A stretch of DNA of 64,000 bases from an uncultured Sulfitobacter sp. (GTDB lineage Bacteria > Pseudomonadota > Alphaproteobacteria > Rhodobacterales > Rhodobacteraceae), in assembly GCA_947501805.1 (NCBI GenBank), contig CANMXJ010000002.1, positions 1-64,000 on the forward strand, read 5' to 3'. Under the pieces are notes generated by a model. The model was not told where the DNA came from. It saw nothing but the letters and a program-made list of their open reading frames with translations, and did not search any database. How positions within the stretch are numbered: position 1 is the first letter of the stretch; every line of letters starts with the position of its first letter. Below, piece by piece: positions 27,052 through 36,198 of this stretch. The translations under genes were made by a program, and so were the position numbers.

Positions 27052-28075
27052 GATAAGCACTGCACTTGTGCTGCTTGGCAGCCCCGCTTTGGCCGAAAAT
27101 TTCGGCTTGGGTCGGGTGGCTTTGCCTGAGGAAATCGCAGCGTGGGACTTGGATGTGCGCCCTGACGGGACGGGCCTGCCTGCAGGTTCGGGCGATGTTT
27201 TGACAGGCGAAGAAGTCTTTGCGGACAAATGCGCGGTGTGCCATGGCGACTTTGCCGAAGGCGTCGACAACTGGCCCAAGCTTGCCGGTGGTGCAGATAC
27301 GCTGGCGGACGAAGATCCCCTCAAGACTGTGGGCAGCTATTGGCCCTACCTTTCAACAACTTGGGATTATGTGAACCGGTCCATGCCGTTTGGTGATGCG
27401 CAGTCGCTCGCGCCGGATGAGGTCTATGCAATTGTCGCTTACATCCTCTATTCGAACGATTTGGTGGATGAGGAATTTGTGCTGTCGGACGAAACTTTTG
27501 CCGATTTTGAAATGCCCAACGCGGATGGCTTTATCCTTGATAACCGGCTCGAGAGCGAACACGCGCTTTGGGTCGGTGAGCCCTGCATGGAGAATTGTAA
27601 GACCGATGTCAGCGTGACCATGCGCGCAATGGTTCTGGATGTGACACCTCAAGAAGAGGCCAGTAGTACCGAAACGGAAGAAGTTCAGGTCGCCGCGACT
27701 GAAGACGCTCCAGCCAAGGAGGCAAAAGTGGAAGAGGTCGCTGCCATTGATCCCGAGTTAATCAAGGCCGGCGAGAAGGTTTTCAAAAAATGCAAAGCCT
27801 GTCACCAGATAGGCGAGAATGCCAAGAACCGTTCGGGGCCAATCCTAACGGGTATTGTCGGCAGTGCTGCAGGGCAGGTTGAAGGGTTCAAATATTCAAA
27901 GCCACTTATGGCCATGGCAGAAGACGGTCTGGTCTGGGATGAAGCGTCTTTGCAGGAGTTCCTGGCCAAGCCCAAAGCCTTTATGAAAGGCACCAAGATG
28001 AGTTTTGCTGGCCTCAAGAAAGACGCCGATCTGGCGGCGATTACCGCCTATCTCGGCAGTTTCCCGAAAGAATGA
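27035..28075 (+). CDS. soxD: SoxD diheme cytochrome c subunit
   Basis: A 346-residue exported cytochrome with two heme domains: CAVCHGD near residue 67 and KACHQIG near residue 252. They are joined by an Ala/Glu-rich linker at about 205-245. Signal peptide ALVLLGSPALA. It accepts electrons from SoxC. Overlaps soxC at the 5' end and soxE at the 3' end (ATGA, 28072-28075), so the three are translationally coupled. Confidence 0.94.
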   Translation: MLKFLKISTALVLLGSPALAENFGLGRVALPEEIAAWDLDVRPDGTGLPAGSGDVLTGEEVFADKCAVCHGDFAEGVDNWPKLAGGADTLADEDPLKTVGSYWPYLSTTWDYVNRSMPFGDAQSLAPDEVYAIVAYILYSNDLVDEEFVLSDETFADFEMPNADGFILDNRLESEHALWVGEPCMENCKTDVSVTMRAMVLDVTPQEEASSTETEEVQVAATEDAPAKEAKVEEVAAIDPELIKAGEKVFKKCKACHQIGENAKNRSGPILTGIVGSAAGQVEGFKYSKPLMAMAEDGLVWDEASLQEFLAKPKAFMKGTKMSFAGLKKDADLAAITAYLGSFPKE

Positions 28076-28776
28076 GATTGCGCGTTCTTCTCCCTGCTGC
28101 TCTGGCCGCTGTTCTGGCGGCCGGAGCGGTATTTGGTGATCAGTTCGGTGATGCAGAAGCGGGCGAAAAGGTGTTTGGTCAGTGTACCGGATGCCATGAA
28201 ATCGGCGACAATGCGCGCGACCGCATCGGACCTCATTTGAATGGTATTTTTGGTCGAAAAGCGGCCGCTCATGATGGCTACCGCTATTCAAAATCCATGC
28301 AAAGGGCGGGCAAGGATGGTCTAATCTGGACGGCTGAAACACTGGATGCCTATCTGGAAAACCCGCGTGCCCTTGTCTCGAAGACGAGGATGAGCTTTCG
28401 GGGTGTCAAGGATGCGCAGGATCGCGCTAACCTTTTGGCATATATGCGTGATTTCTCGGACAATCCGGCGGATATTCCGGAGGCAGAACCAACAGCGCGC
28501 GGAACGGACCACGATGTTGACCCGGCTATTCTGGCGCTGGAAGGGGATCCCGAATTTGGTGAATACCTTGCCAGTGAATGTCTGACATGCCACCAATCTG
28601 ATGGCAGTGCCGATGGCATTCCATCGATCACACTTTGGCCGACTGAGGATTTTGTGATCGCCATGTATGCGTACAAACGCAAGTTGCGCCCCCATCCTGT
28701 AATGCAGATGATGGCCGGGCGGTTGAACGATGAAGAGATTGCAGCACTGGCTGCCTATTTCAAAGACCTCGAATAA
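28072..28776 (+). CDS. soxE: SoxE diheme cytochrome c
   Basis: A 234-residue exported cytochrome with heme sites CTGCH (about residue 38) and CLTCH (about residue 175). The first domain resembles the second domain of SoxD (GPHLNGIFGR, then YRYSKSM and TRMSFRG). In Paracoccus SoxE is the cytochrome partner of the SoxF flavoprotein. Start overlaps the soxD stop; soxF follows after 28 bases. Confidence 0.9.
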   Translation: MRLRVLLPAALAAVLAAGAVFGDQFGDAEAGEKVFGQCTGCHEIGDNARDRIGPHLNGIFGRKAAAHDGYRYSKSMQRAGKDGLIWTAETLDAYLENPRALVSKTRMSFRGVKDAQDRANLLAYMRDFSDNPADIPEAEPTARGTDHDVDPAILALEGDPEFGEYLASECLTCHQSDGSADGIPSITLWPTEDFVIAMYAYKRKLRPHPVMQMMAGRLNDEEIAALAAYFKDLE

Positions 28777-28804
28777 CGGGGTTATTTTCTGGGAGGAAAG
28801 ACAA

Positions 28805-30073
28805 ATGACATTGAACAGACGTATGTTTTTGGGCACGGGCGCTGCCGCTGCGGCGGTCCTTAATGCACCGGCGGTCTTGGCAGAGAGCCATGGAAAACCC
28901 CGTGTTGTGGTGATCGGCGGCGGGGCAGGCGGGGCAACCGCAGCTCGTTATATCGCCAAGGATAGCAAGGGTGCGATTGACGTCACCCTGATCGAACCGT
29001 CGCGCACCTATTTCACATGTTTTTTCTCGAACCTCTATTTGGGTGGATTCAAGGAAATTGACGATCTGGGCCATAACTACGGTACGCTGGCTGCCAAATA
29101 CGGCATCAACGTTGTACATGATTGGGCCGTGGACGTGGACCGCGATGCCAAGACGGTCAGCCTCGCAGGAGGTGGCACGTTGCCATATGATAAACTGGTT
29201 CTCAGCCCCGGAATCGACTTTGTTGAGGGTGCTGTTGATGGTTGGGATTTGTCCGCCCAGAATGCTATGCCGCATGCCTATAAAGGCGGATCGCAGACCG
29301 AATTGCTCAAGGCGCAGATCGCCGGGATGCCAGAAGGGGGGACGTTTGCGATGGTCGCGCCACCAAACCCGTTCCGCTGCCCTCCCGGCCCCTACGAGCG
29401 GGTTTCGATGGTTGCCCATGCGCTCAAGGCGTCAAATCCGACGGCCAAGATTATCGTAGCAGATCCAAAAGGAAAGTTCTCTAAACAGGCGTTGTTTCAG
29501 GAGGGCTGGGCGAACCACTACGAGGGGATGATCGACTGGATCGGTGAAGACTTCGGCGGCGGCAACGTATCGGTTGACCCGAATGCCATGACCCTGACCA
29601 TTGACGGCGAGGTCACCGACGTGGATGTGTGCAACGTTATCCCCGCTATGAAAGCGGGCCGGATTGCCGAAATGGCAGGTGTGACCGAGGGCAATTGGGC
29701 CCCTGTGAATGCTGCCGATATGAGCAGTAAGGCAGACGCCGACGTCTATGTTCTGGGCGATGCATCCAATCAGGGTGACATGCCGAAATCCGGTTTCTCT
29801 GCTAACTCGCAGGCCAAGGTGTGTGCGAATGCGGTGCGCGGTGCGCTGACCGATTCAAAGGTGTTCCCTGCAAAGTTCTCCAATACTTGCTGGTCGCTGA
29901 TTGACACCAATGACGGTGTTAAAGTCGGCGCAACCTACGAAGCCACTGAGGAAAAGATCGCCAAAGTGGACGGCTTTATCTCGGCGACCGGGGAAAGTGC
30001 GGATCTACGCCAAGCGACCTACGAAGAATCCGAGGGTTGGTACACGGGCATTACATCCGACATGTTTGGTTAA
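28805..30073 (+). CDS. soxF: SoxF, FAD subunit of flavocytochrome c sulfide dehydrogenase type
   Basis: A 422-residue flavoprotein. Twin-arginine leader NRRMFLGTGAAAAA; dinucleotide fold VVVIGGGAGGATAARYI; second FAD motif VYVLGDASNQG. Redox-active cysteine candidates include YFTCFFSN and FRCPPGPYE. It oxidises sulfide or stimulates the Sox system; SoxE supplies the heme part. The ATG at 28805 has GGGAGGAAAG upstream; the longer frame that starts inside soxE is rejected. A GC-rich hairpin follows the stop. Confidence 0.93.
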   Translation: MTLNRRMFLGTGAAAAAVLNAPAVLAESHGKPRVVVIGGGAGGATAARYIAKDSKGAIDVTLIEPSRTYFTCFFSNLYLGGFKEIDDLGHNYGTLAAKYGINVVHDWAVDVDRDAKTVSLAGGGTLPYDKLVLSPGIDFVEGAVDGWDLSAQNAMPHAYKGGSQTELLKAQIAGMPEGGTFAMVAPPNPFRCPPGPYERVSMVAHALKASNPTAKIIVADPKGKFSKQALFQEGWANHYEGMIDWIGEDFGGGNVSVDPNAMTLTIDGEVTDVDVCNVIPAMKAGRIAEMAGVTEGNWAPVNAADMSSKADADVYVLGDASNQGDMPKSGFSANSQAKVCANAVRGALTDSKVFPAKFSNTCWSLIDTNDGVKVGATYEATEEKIAKVDGFISATGESADLRQATYEESEGWYTGITSDMFG

Positions 30074-30078
30074 GATAA

Positions 30079-30130
30079 CGCCGCCCGGACCTGATATAGA
30101 TCAAGGACCGGGCGGCGCTGTTCTGCTTTT
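30079..30130 (+). terminator. Terminator after soxF
   Basis: Stem CGCCGCCCGG (30079-30088) with CCGGGCGGCG (30108-30117), 19-base loop, then a T-rich tail ending in TTTT. It marks the end of the soxBCDEF segment. Confidence 0.75.
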
Positions 30131-30161
30131 ATCATAATGAATCAAAGGGTGAGGACAGAAG

Positions 30162-30593
30162 ATGAAGAATTTCTTTTTTGCAGGGGCTATTGCGCTGGTT
30201 TCAGGATCCGCAATGGCAGCGGATCAGTCCGTTACCTATCCATTTGAGGGTAGTTTCGAGGATGCGGCATTTGCTGTGGAAAGTGCGATCATCGGGCGAG
30301 GGCTGGTAATTGATTATGTCAGTCATACCGGTGAAATGCTGAACCGGACTGGCGCGGACGTTGGCAGCACAGAAGAGTTGTTTGTAGAGGCCGACATTTT
30401 TCTGTTCTGCTCTGCGCAGCTGTCCCGCAAGGTAATGGAAGCGGACCCGATGAATATTGCGCATTGCCCATACGGCATTTTTGTTGCGGATCAAGCGGGT
30501 CAGGTGATGATTGGGTATCGGCAGTATCCGGCAGGTGAGATGCAGGAAGTGCAAGCGCTGCTGGACGAGATTGTTCAGGACGCGATGGAGTGA
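30162..30593 (+). CDS. Exported DUF302-family protein
   Basis: A 143-residue protein with a signal peptide (FFFAGAIALVSGSAMA) and a DUF302-like domain: SFEDAAFAVESAIIGRGLVIDYVSH, then CPYGIFVAD and a C-terminal acidic helix. Members of this family often lie beside sulfur-oxidation genes, but their function is unknown. It follows the soxF terminator, so it may have its own promoter, and precedes the second YeeE gene by 114 bases. Confidence 0.8.
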   Translation: MKNFFFAGAIALVSGSAMAADQSVTYPFEGSFEDAAFAVESAIIGRGLVIDYVSHTGEMLNRTGADVGSTEELFVEADIFLFCSAQLSRKVMEADPMNIAHCPYGIFVADQAGQVMIGYRQYPAGEMQEVQALLDEIVQDAME

Positions 30594-30707
30594 GCAGTCG
30601 TTTCTGATCACCGCTTTTTCAGTGGGTTGATCCATGTAGTTTGCGCTGGGTCAAAGCAGACAATGCTCAGGCAGTGCTAAACCGCGTCAGAAACAAGAGG
30701 TCTGGCA

Positions 30708-31769
30708 ATGCTTGAAAGTCTCATTGACCGGTTTGGCGATGGTGCCGTTTTGATGATGGCCGGAGCGTTGGTTGGACTGGTGTTTGGTGCCGCTGCGCAA
30801 CATTCGCGGTTTTGCCTGCGTGCGGCGACGGTTGAGGTGTCACACCTCGGGTTTGGTTCGCGGCTTTCGATCTGGTTGATTGCGTTTACCTCTGCTGTGC
30901 TCTTGGTTCAGGTCGCGATTTCAGGTGGCTTTCTGGATGTGAGCGAAGCCCGGCAACTTGCGGCGGTTGGCAGCATGTCCGGGGCTGTCATTGGTGGACT
31001 GATGTTCGGTGCCGGCATGATCCTCGCACGCGGTTGTGCCAGCCGTTTGCTGGTGCTTTCTGCAACAGGAAATTTGCGCGCTATCCTGACGGGTCTGGTT
31101 CTGACGTTGGTGGCACAGGCCTCGCTGCGCGGTGCGTTGTCCCCGACCAGAGAGGCAATAGCGGGTCTTTGGGTGGTTGATGGCGGGGCCGCCCGCAGCA
31201 TTCTGGCACGCCTTGGCATGTCTTCGGAAATGGCTGCCGGATTGGCCGCACTCGCCCTGATTTTGGCGTTTATCCTCTCACATCGCACCCAAACGGATAA
31301 GTCTAGAATGGTCGCCGCAGTCTTTGTCGGTGCCGCGGTGGCGCTTGGCTGGTTACTGACCTACTTGATTGCGCAGACCTCTTTCGAGGTGGTTGCGATT
31401 TCTTCGGTTACGTTTACAGGACCATCCACCGACACTTTGATGGGGTTGGTTAACGCAACCGAATTGCCATTGGGATTTGGTGTTGGTCTTGTGCCGGGCG
31501 TGTTCGTGGGTGCCGGATTGACGGCATTGCTCGCCGGAGAGTGGCATATCGAGCGGTTCGGGCCAGACACGCCGATGGAACGCTATCTGATCGGGGCGTT
31601 TCTGATGGGATTTGGCAGCATGCTGGCGGGCGGGTGCGCCGTGGGTGCCGGCATGTCGGGTGGCGCGATCTTTTCCATGACTGCATGGCTTGCGGTTTTT
31701 TGCATGTGGATTGGCGCGATGGCGACGCACCGATTTTTGCAGTTCAATGGGGCCGCCAAAACAGCGTAA
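30708..31769 (+). CDS. YeeE/YedE-family sulfur transporter (second copy)
   Basis: A 353-residue membrane protein with about nine hydrophobic helices and the family cysteine motifs HSRFCLRA, RGCASRLL and GGCAVGAGMSGG. It differs clearly from the copy at 18488-19546, so the two are not a recent duplication. It probably imports thiosulfate or another reduced sulfur compound. It is the last rightward gene of the sox locus; the convergent SoxH-like gene ends one base past its stop. Confidence 0.9.
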   Translation: MLESLIDRFGDGAVLMMAGALVGLVFGAAAQHSRFCLRAATVEVSHLGFGSRLSIWLIAFTSAVLLVQVAISGGFLDVSEARQLAAVGSMSGAVIGGLMFGAGMILARGCASRLLVLSATGNLRAILTGLVLTLVAQASLRGALSPTREAIAGLWVVDGGAARSILARLGMSSEMAAGLAALALILAFILSHRTQTDKSRMVAAVFVGAAVALGWLLTYLIAQTSFEVVAISSVTFTGPSTDTLMGLVNATELPLGFGVGLVPGVFVGAGLTALLAGEWHIERFGPDTPMERYLIGAFLMGFGSMLAGGCAVGAGMSGGAIFSMTAWLAVFCMWIGAMATHRFLQFNGAAKTA

Positions 31770-31770
31770 G

Positions 31771-32712
31771 CTATTCGAACTCCATCTGTTCAAAGACGCG
31801 ACCAGCATTCTTGGTTGCCAGTTCTTCGAAGGTATCAAGGTTCTTGTACGCTGATTGATCCACGTAATAGGCTTCGGCCAGTCCGCCACCAGCTTCCAGA
31901 TGTGCCGCGATCTGGCTGCGTAAATGTTCCAGATAGCCTTTGGTATAACGGCGGACTTGCGCCATATTTGTTGGGTGTCCATGGCCGGGGATGACGTATG
32001 TCGCGCCAAGGGCTTCGAATTCATTGTCCCAGGTCTCCAGCCAGTCGGCAGTGTAAGTATGTTCGAAAATCGGCAGCATGCGTTCATGGAATGCCATGTC
32101 TCCCGCGATCACAAGGCTCTGTTTAGGCAGCCAGATCACGATGTCACCGGGGGAATGCGCGGGGCCAAGGTACAGCGCCTCAATACGAAAATCGCCCATT
32201 TCGACGATGTATTCATCTTCGAAAGTTTCGGTCGGCCCCTGTAACTTGGTTCCTTCGGCCTGATCACGGTTGTAGCGTTGCATGCCCTCAAGGATTGAAC
32301 CGCCATATTCTGCCACTTCTTCAGCCGCTTCTACGTGGGCGACAATTGGCACGCCTTGCTCGGCCCAATAGTTGTTTCCCAGCACCGCATGCCCTTGGCC
32401 GTTTTCGTTGAACACCAGTTTTACGGGCTGATCGGTGATCACCTTGATTTCATCGTGCAGTGCCTTGGCCAATCCATAGGCGGCGCCACCGTTTACGACA
32501 ACAACGCCGTCACCTGTCACAATAAAGCTGAGGTTGTTGTTGTGACCTGCGTTCTCATACGTCGGCGGTGCGGTGGCCCCGATGGCCGAGAAGACGCCGG
32601 GTATGAATTCGACAGGTTTGTTGTAAAGCAGCGAGTTCGGATACTTATCCGCGATGTCCTCGCTCGCAAAAGCCGTGGTGGCAAACAGGAAAGGGATCAG
32701 CCAACGCATCAT
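31771..32712 (-). CDS. SoxH-like metallo-beta-lactamase-fold protein with altered metal motif
   Basis: A 313-residue exported MBL-fold protein (signal FLFATTAFAS). Later ligands are kept: His186 (GPAHSPGD), Asp205 (IAGDMAF) and His244 (PGHGHP). The first motif, normally HxHxDH, reads NENGQGHAVLGN at 102-113, so at the four ligand positions His, His, Asp, His have become Asn, Gln, His, Ala. The site is therefore non-standard or binds one metal. Last in a two-gene unit with the MBL gene upstream (ATGA overlap). SoxH of Paracoccus is dispensable for thiosulfate growth and has no known role; the assignment to SoxH rests on locus and fold. Confidence 0.75.
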   Translation of the reverse strand: MMRWLIPFLFATTAFASEDIADKYPNSLLYNKPVEFIPGVFSAIGATAPPTYENAGHNNNLSFIVTGDGVVVVNGGAAYGLAKALHDEIKVITDQPVKLVFNENGQGHAVLGNNYWAEQGVPIVAHVEAAEEVAEYGGSILEGMQRYNRDQAEGTKLQGPTETFEDEYIVEMGDFRIEALYLGPAHSPGDIVIWLPKQSLVIAGDMAFHERMLPIFEHTYTADWLETWDNEFEALGATYVIPGHGHPTNMAQVRRYTKGYLEHLRSQIAAHLEAGGGLAEAYYVDQSAYKNLDTFEELATKNAGRVFEQMEFE

Positions 32713-33626
32713 AAATCCTCCGCAATAAACCGGTAACTACCGCCACTGCGTTCAACACGGCCCAGACCACCATGCGGTAGATGGAAGCCCAGCAAAACCA
32801 TGTCGTCTGTGGCCAATTGATCGAGTAGACGTAAACGGGTGGTGGCACCCAATTCTGTGTCTTGATCGGCACCACTGGGCCAATCGGGGCGGGCAAACGC
32901 CACGTGATGATTGCCGATGGCATCGCCACCGACCAATACAGCGTTGCTGCCATCGCGGATTTCAAAAGACATGTGCCCGGGGGTGTGGCCGGGCGTGTCA
33001 TGGGCCAGAACGCCAGGCAAGATTTCCTGCCCGCCGTTAATGAAGGTCATCTGTTCTGCAATCGCCTCCAGTCTGCGCGCCGCTCCAACAGCAAAAGAAG
33101 CACGTGCCTCGCCAATTGTGTTCACGGTATCAGGGTCCGTCCAGTAGTCCCATTCCGCTTGCCCGATCATCAATTGTGCATCCGGGAATACAGGATCGTC
33201 GAAGTCGTCCAATATTCCCCACAAATGGTCTGGATGTGCGTGCGTAAAGACCAAGTGGGTCACTTCATCGGGGCTGATTTCCAATGCGTCCAAGCTGTCC
33301 AGCATCGTACCTGCGCTGGGCATGAAACCGGGGCCGGAACCTGCATCAAACAAAATCGTCCTGTCACCGTCGCGCAGAAGGGTCAGATTGCAGGGCGGGG
33401 CAAGTTGGTCTGCGGACAAGCCGTGCTGTGACAGGATCGCATTCAGTGGTTCTTGGGGTAAACTGTCGAAAAACATCGCGCCGGGCAGAACGAGGTTGCC
33501 ATCGCTGACGCTGATAACTTCACGCGATCCCAAGGAGATGCTGGCCCGCGCAAGGCAAAATGACGGAGTGCCGACAAGTGCCGTGCTGCCCAGTCCGGCA
33601 AGAATGTTTCTTCTGCTGATTTGCAT
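32709..33626 (-). CDS. Metallo-beta-lactamase-fold hydrolase, Tat-exported
   Basis: A 305-residue MBL protein with a twin-arginine signal (SRRNILAGLGS). The canonical metal motif THAHPDH is at 128-134; HDTPGHTPGHM and GGDAIGNH complete the site. It resembles exported lactonase/hydrolase-type MBL proteins of sulfur oxidisers. Start ATG at 33626; the frame is open to 33686. A SoxR-type operator lies at 33641-33662, just upstream, so it and the coupled SoxH-like gene probably respond to reduced sulfur. Confidence 0.85.
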   Translation of the reverse strand: MQISRRNILAGLGSTALVGTPSFCLARASISLGSREVISVSDGNLVLPGAMFFDSLPQEPLNAILSQHGLSADQLAPPCNLTLLRDGDRTILFDAGSGPGFMPSAGTMLDSLDALEISPDEVTHLVFTHAHPDHLWGILDDFDDPVFPDAQLMIGQAEWDYWTDPDTVNTIGEARASFAVGAARRLEAIAEQMTFINGGQEILPGVLAHDTPGHTPGHMSFEIRDGSNAVLVGGDAIGNHHVAFARPDWPSGADQDTELGATTRLRLLDQLATDDMVLLGFHLPHGGLGRVERSGGSYRFIAEDL

Positions 33627-33640
33627 GCTGCCCTCCCAGA

Positions 33641-33662
33641 CAAATTCTATTTGCTGAATATG
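33641..33662. promoter_or_regulatory. Candidate SoxR operator before the MBL-soxH-like unit
   Basis: CAAATTC-N8-GAATATG, 15 bases upstream of the start. The left arm and spacing are identical to the soxX site at 21773-21794; the right arm differs at one base. Confidence 0.65.
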
Positions 33663-33911
33663 ACATGATATCCACAGTTGTGACAAGCATCGTCCTTTGG
33701 GATAAACGCGGGCAGTTCATTCCGTTTAAGCTTAAAGTTTCTGGAGTATTGTTGTGCCGAAATTCGCCATAAAAATCAGAATGTTACTTTTTGGCGGCGA
33801 GCTGCGTAATTTCCCGTTGTAGAATCCCGAATGACTCGACTAGGTTACCCATGAAAAATAAACCTGCTCATCACTTGAAATGAAGACAGGACATAACGGG
33901 GATATAACACA

Positions 33912-35006
33912 ATGACTTCAGCCGACGGTGCCTTCGTCGCATTTGAGCGTGTGCAAAAAAGTTACGATGGGATTAACCTCGTTGTAAAAGATTTGAACCT
34001 TTCCATGCCAAAGGGCGAGTTTCTGACGATGCTCGGACCCTCCGGTTCGGGCAAGACAACTTGTCTGATGATGCTCGCGGGTTTTGAAACTGCAACGCAT
34101 GGCGATATTTTGCTGGACGGGGTGTCGATCAACAACATTCCTCCACACAAGCGCGGCATTGGGATGGTGTTCCAAAACTACGCATTGTTCCCACACATGA
34201 GTGTTGCCGAAAACCTGTCGTTTCCTTTGGAAGTGCGTAAAATCGGCAAATCCGAGCGTGAGGAAAAGGTGAAACGCGCGCTGGACATGGTGCAGATGGG
34301 CAGTTTTGCAGGCCGCCGTCCTGCGCAGTTGTCTGGTGGTCAGCAGCAGCGTATCGCTCTGGCGCGCGCCCTTGTGTTTGAACCCGAACTTGTGCTGATG
34401 GACGAACCGCTTGGTGCGCTGGACAAGCAGTTGCGCGAAACACTGCAGTTCGAGATCACAAATCTGGCGCATGAGCTGGGTATTACAACCGTTTATGTGA
34501 CTCACGACCAAACCGAAGCTTTGACCATGTCAGACCGGGTTGCGGTATTTGATGATGGCCGCATTCAGCAACTCGCCCCACCGGATGAATTGTACGAAAA
34601 GCCGGAAAACAGCTTTGTTGCGCAGTTTATCGGTGAGAACAACACGCTGGAAGGTGTGGTTGAGCAGATCAAGGGAAATACCTGTATCGTCAAGCTGGAC
34701 AGTGGCGACATCATTGATGCCGTGCCGGTCAACGTCAGTGCAGTGGGAGATCGTACCAAGGTTTCCATTCGTCCTGAACGGGTGGAGTTCAATCGTGAAC
34801 GGCTGCATGATGATGCCCACACACTCAAGGCGGAAGTGCTTGAGTTCATTTATATGGGCGATATTTTCCGCACCCGTCTTCGGGTTGCCGGAACTGATGA
34901 ATTTATTATCAAGACACGCAACGCCCCAGATCAGCAACGCCTCACACCCGGTGATATGATCGAGATAGGGTGGTTGGCAGAGGATTGTCGGGCGCTCGAC
35001 GCTTAA
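33912..35006 (+). CDS. ABC transporter ATPase, polyamine (PotA) type
   Basis: A 364-residue import ATPase. Walker A GPSGSGKTT, signature LSGGQQQR, Walker B LVLMDEPLGALD and the switch VTHDQTEALTMSDR are intact. The C-terminal extension from about 240 is a TOBE domain. It is the first gene of a four-gene unit with a binding protein and two permeases of the PotABCD/spermidine-putrescine class. Related systems carry polyamines, opines or other small amines, so the substrate is left open. Divergent from the MBL gene across 285 bases. Confidence 0.92.
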   Translation: MTSADGAFVAFERVQKSYDGINLVVKDLNLSMPKGEFLTMLGPSGSGKTTCLMMLAGFETATHGDILLDGVSINNIPPHKRGIGMVFQNYALFPHMSVAENLSFPLEVRKIGKSEREEKVKRALDMVQMGSFAGRRPAQLSGGQQQRIALARALVFEPELVLMDEPLGALDKQLRETLQFEITNLAHELGITTVYVTHDQTEALTMSDRVAVFDDGRIQQLAPPDELYEKPENSFVAQFIGENNTLEGVVEQIKGNTCIVKLDSGDIIDAVPVNVSAVGDRTKVSIRPERVEFNRERLHDDAHTLKAEVLEFIYMGDIFRTRLRVAGTDEFIIKTRNAPDQQRLTPGDMIEIGWLAEDCRALDA

Positions 35007-35080
35007 CAAGTTAGAGGATGCGGCCGCCCGGGTTGCGTTCTTGGAATACCAAACCGGGCAAAAACTACGGGAGATACTTC

Positions 35081-36187
35081 ATGAAAACGACAATGAAACT
35101 GATGGCCACTTCGTGCCTGACGCTTACCGCCTCAATGGCGTTTGCGGACGGGCACATGGCCAACGAAATGACAATCGTCAGCTGGGGCGGTGCCTATTCC
35201 GCATCGCAGCAGGCCGCCTACCATGACCCCTATATGGCGAAAACCGGCGTCAACATCATCAATGACGAATCCTCGGCCGAAGCTGTGGCCAAGCTGCGTG
35301 CGATGAACGAAGCAGGCAACGTCACATGGGATGTGGTGGATGTTGTTGCCGCTGACGCGATCCGTCTGTGCGACGAAGGTCTGGCAATGGAAATCGACGC
35401 GGACACGCAATTGGCTGATGGCGATGACGGTTCCAAAGCCTCTGCCGACTTTGGCGACTTGCTGGTTTCCGACTGCTTCATTCCGCAGATCGTGTATTCC
35501 ACAACAGTGGGCTATCGCACCGATCTGGTTGGCGACACACCTCCAACCGATATTTGCGCTTTGTTCGACACCGAAACATATCCTGGCAAACGCTCGTTGG
35601 AAAAGCGTCCGGTTGTGAACCTGGAGTGGGCTTTGCTGTGTGACGGCGTGCCGAAGGACGAAATCTACGACATGCTGGCGACAGATGAAGGTCAGGCTAA
35701 AGCATTTGCCAAGCTCGACACCATCAAAGACGATACAATCTGGTGGTCTGCCGGTGCCGACACGCCACAGCTTTTGGCTGATGGTGAAGTTGTTATGGGT
35801 TCCACTTACAACGGTCGCCTGTTTTCTCTGATCGAAGAGAAAAAGCAGCCGGTTGCAATGCTTTGGGATGCGCAGATGTTCGATCTTGACGGGTGGATCA
35901 TCCCGACGGGCCTGACACCAGAGCGTCAAGCGCGTGCGTTGGATTACATCATGTTCGCAACGGACACACAGCGTCTGGCGGATCAGGCCAAGTATATTGC
36001 CTATGGTCCTGCACGCCTGTCCTCTGCACCGCTGGTTGGCAAGCACGCGACACTCGGCATCGAAATGGCACCGCATATGCCAACCGACCCGAACAACGCC
36101 AAGAACACCTTCTTGTATAACTACGAGTGGTGGGCGGATTATCGTGATGACATGGATGCAAAATTCCAAGCGTGGCTGTCACAGTAA
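35081..36187 (+). CDS. Extracellular substrate-binding protein, polyamine type
   Basis: A 368-residue periplasmic binding protein (signal LMATSCLTLTASMAFA) of the PotD/PotF class. TIVSWGGAYS starts the first lobe, TWDVVDVVAADAIRLCDEG and GSTYNGRLF mark the cleft, and the C-terminal half has PTGLTPERQARALDYI. It delivers ligand to the permeases encoded next. The ATG at 35081 has GGGAG upstream; the open frame from 35018 has no better site. A strong terminator hairpin follows. Confidence 0.92.
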   Translation: MKTTMKLMATSCLTLTASMAFADGHMANEMTIVSWGGAYSASQQAAYHDPYMAKTGVNIINDESSAEAVAKLRAMNEAGNVTWDVVDVVAADAIRLCDEGLAMEIDADTQLADGDDGSKASADFGDLLVSDCFIPQIVYSTTVGYRTDLVGDTPPTDICALFDTETYPGKRSLEKRPVVNLEWALLCDGVPKDEIYDMLATDEGQAKAFAKLDTIKDDTIWWSAGADTPQLLADGEVVMGSTYNGRLFSLIEEKKQPVAMLWDAQMFDLDGWIIPTGLTPERQARALDYIMFATDTQRLADQAKYIAYGPARLSSAPLVGKHATLGIEMAPHMPTDPNNAKNTFLYNYEWWADYRDDMDAKFQAWLSQ

Positions 36188-36198
36188 GCCTTAGATAT

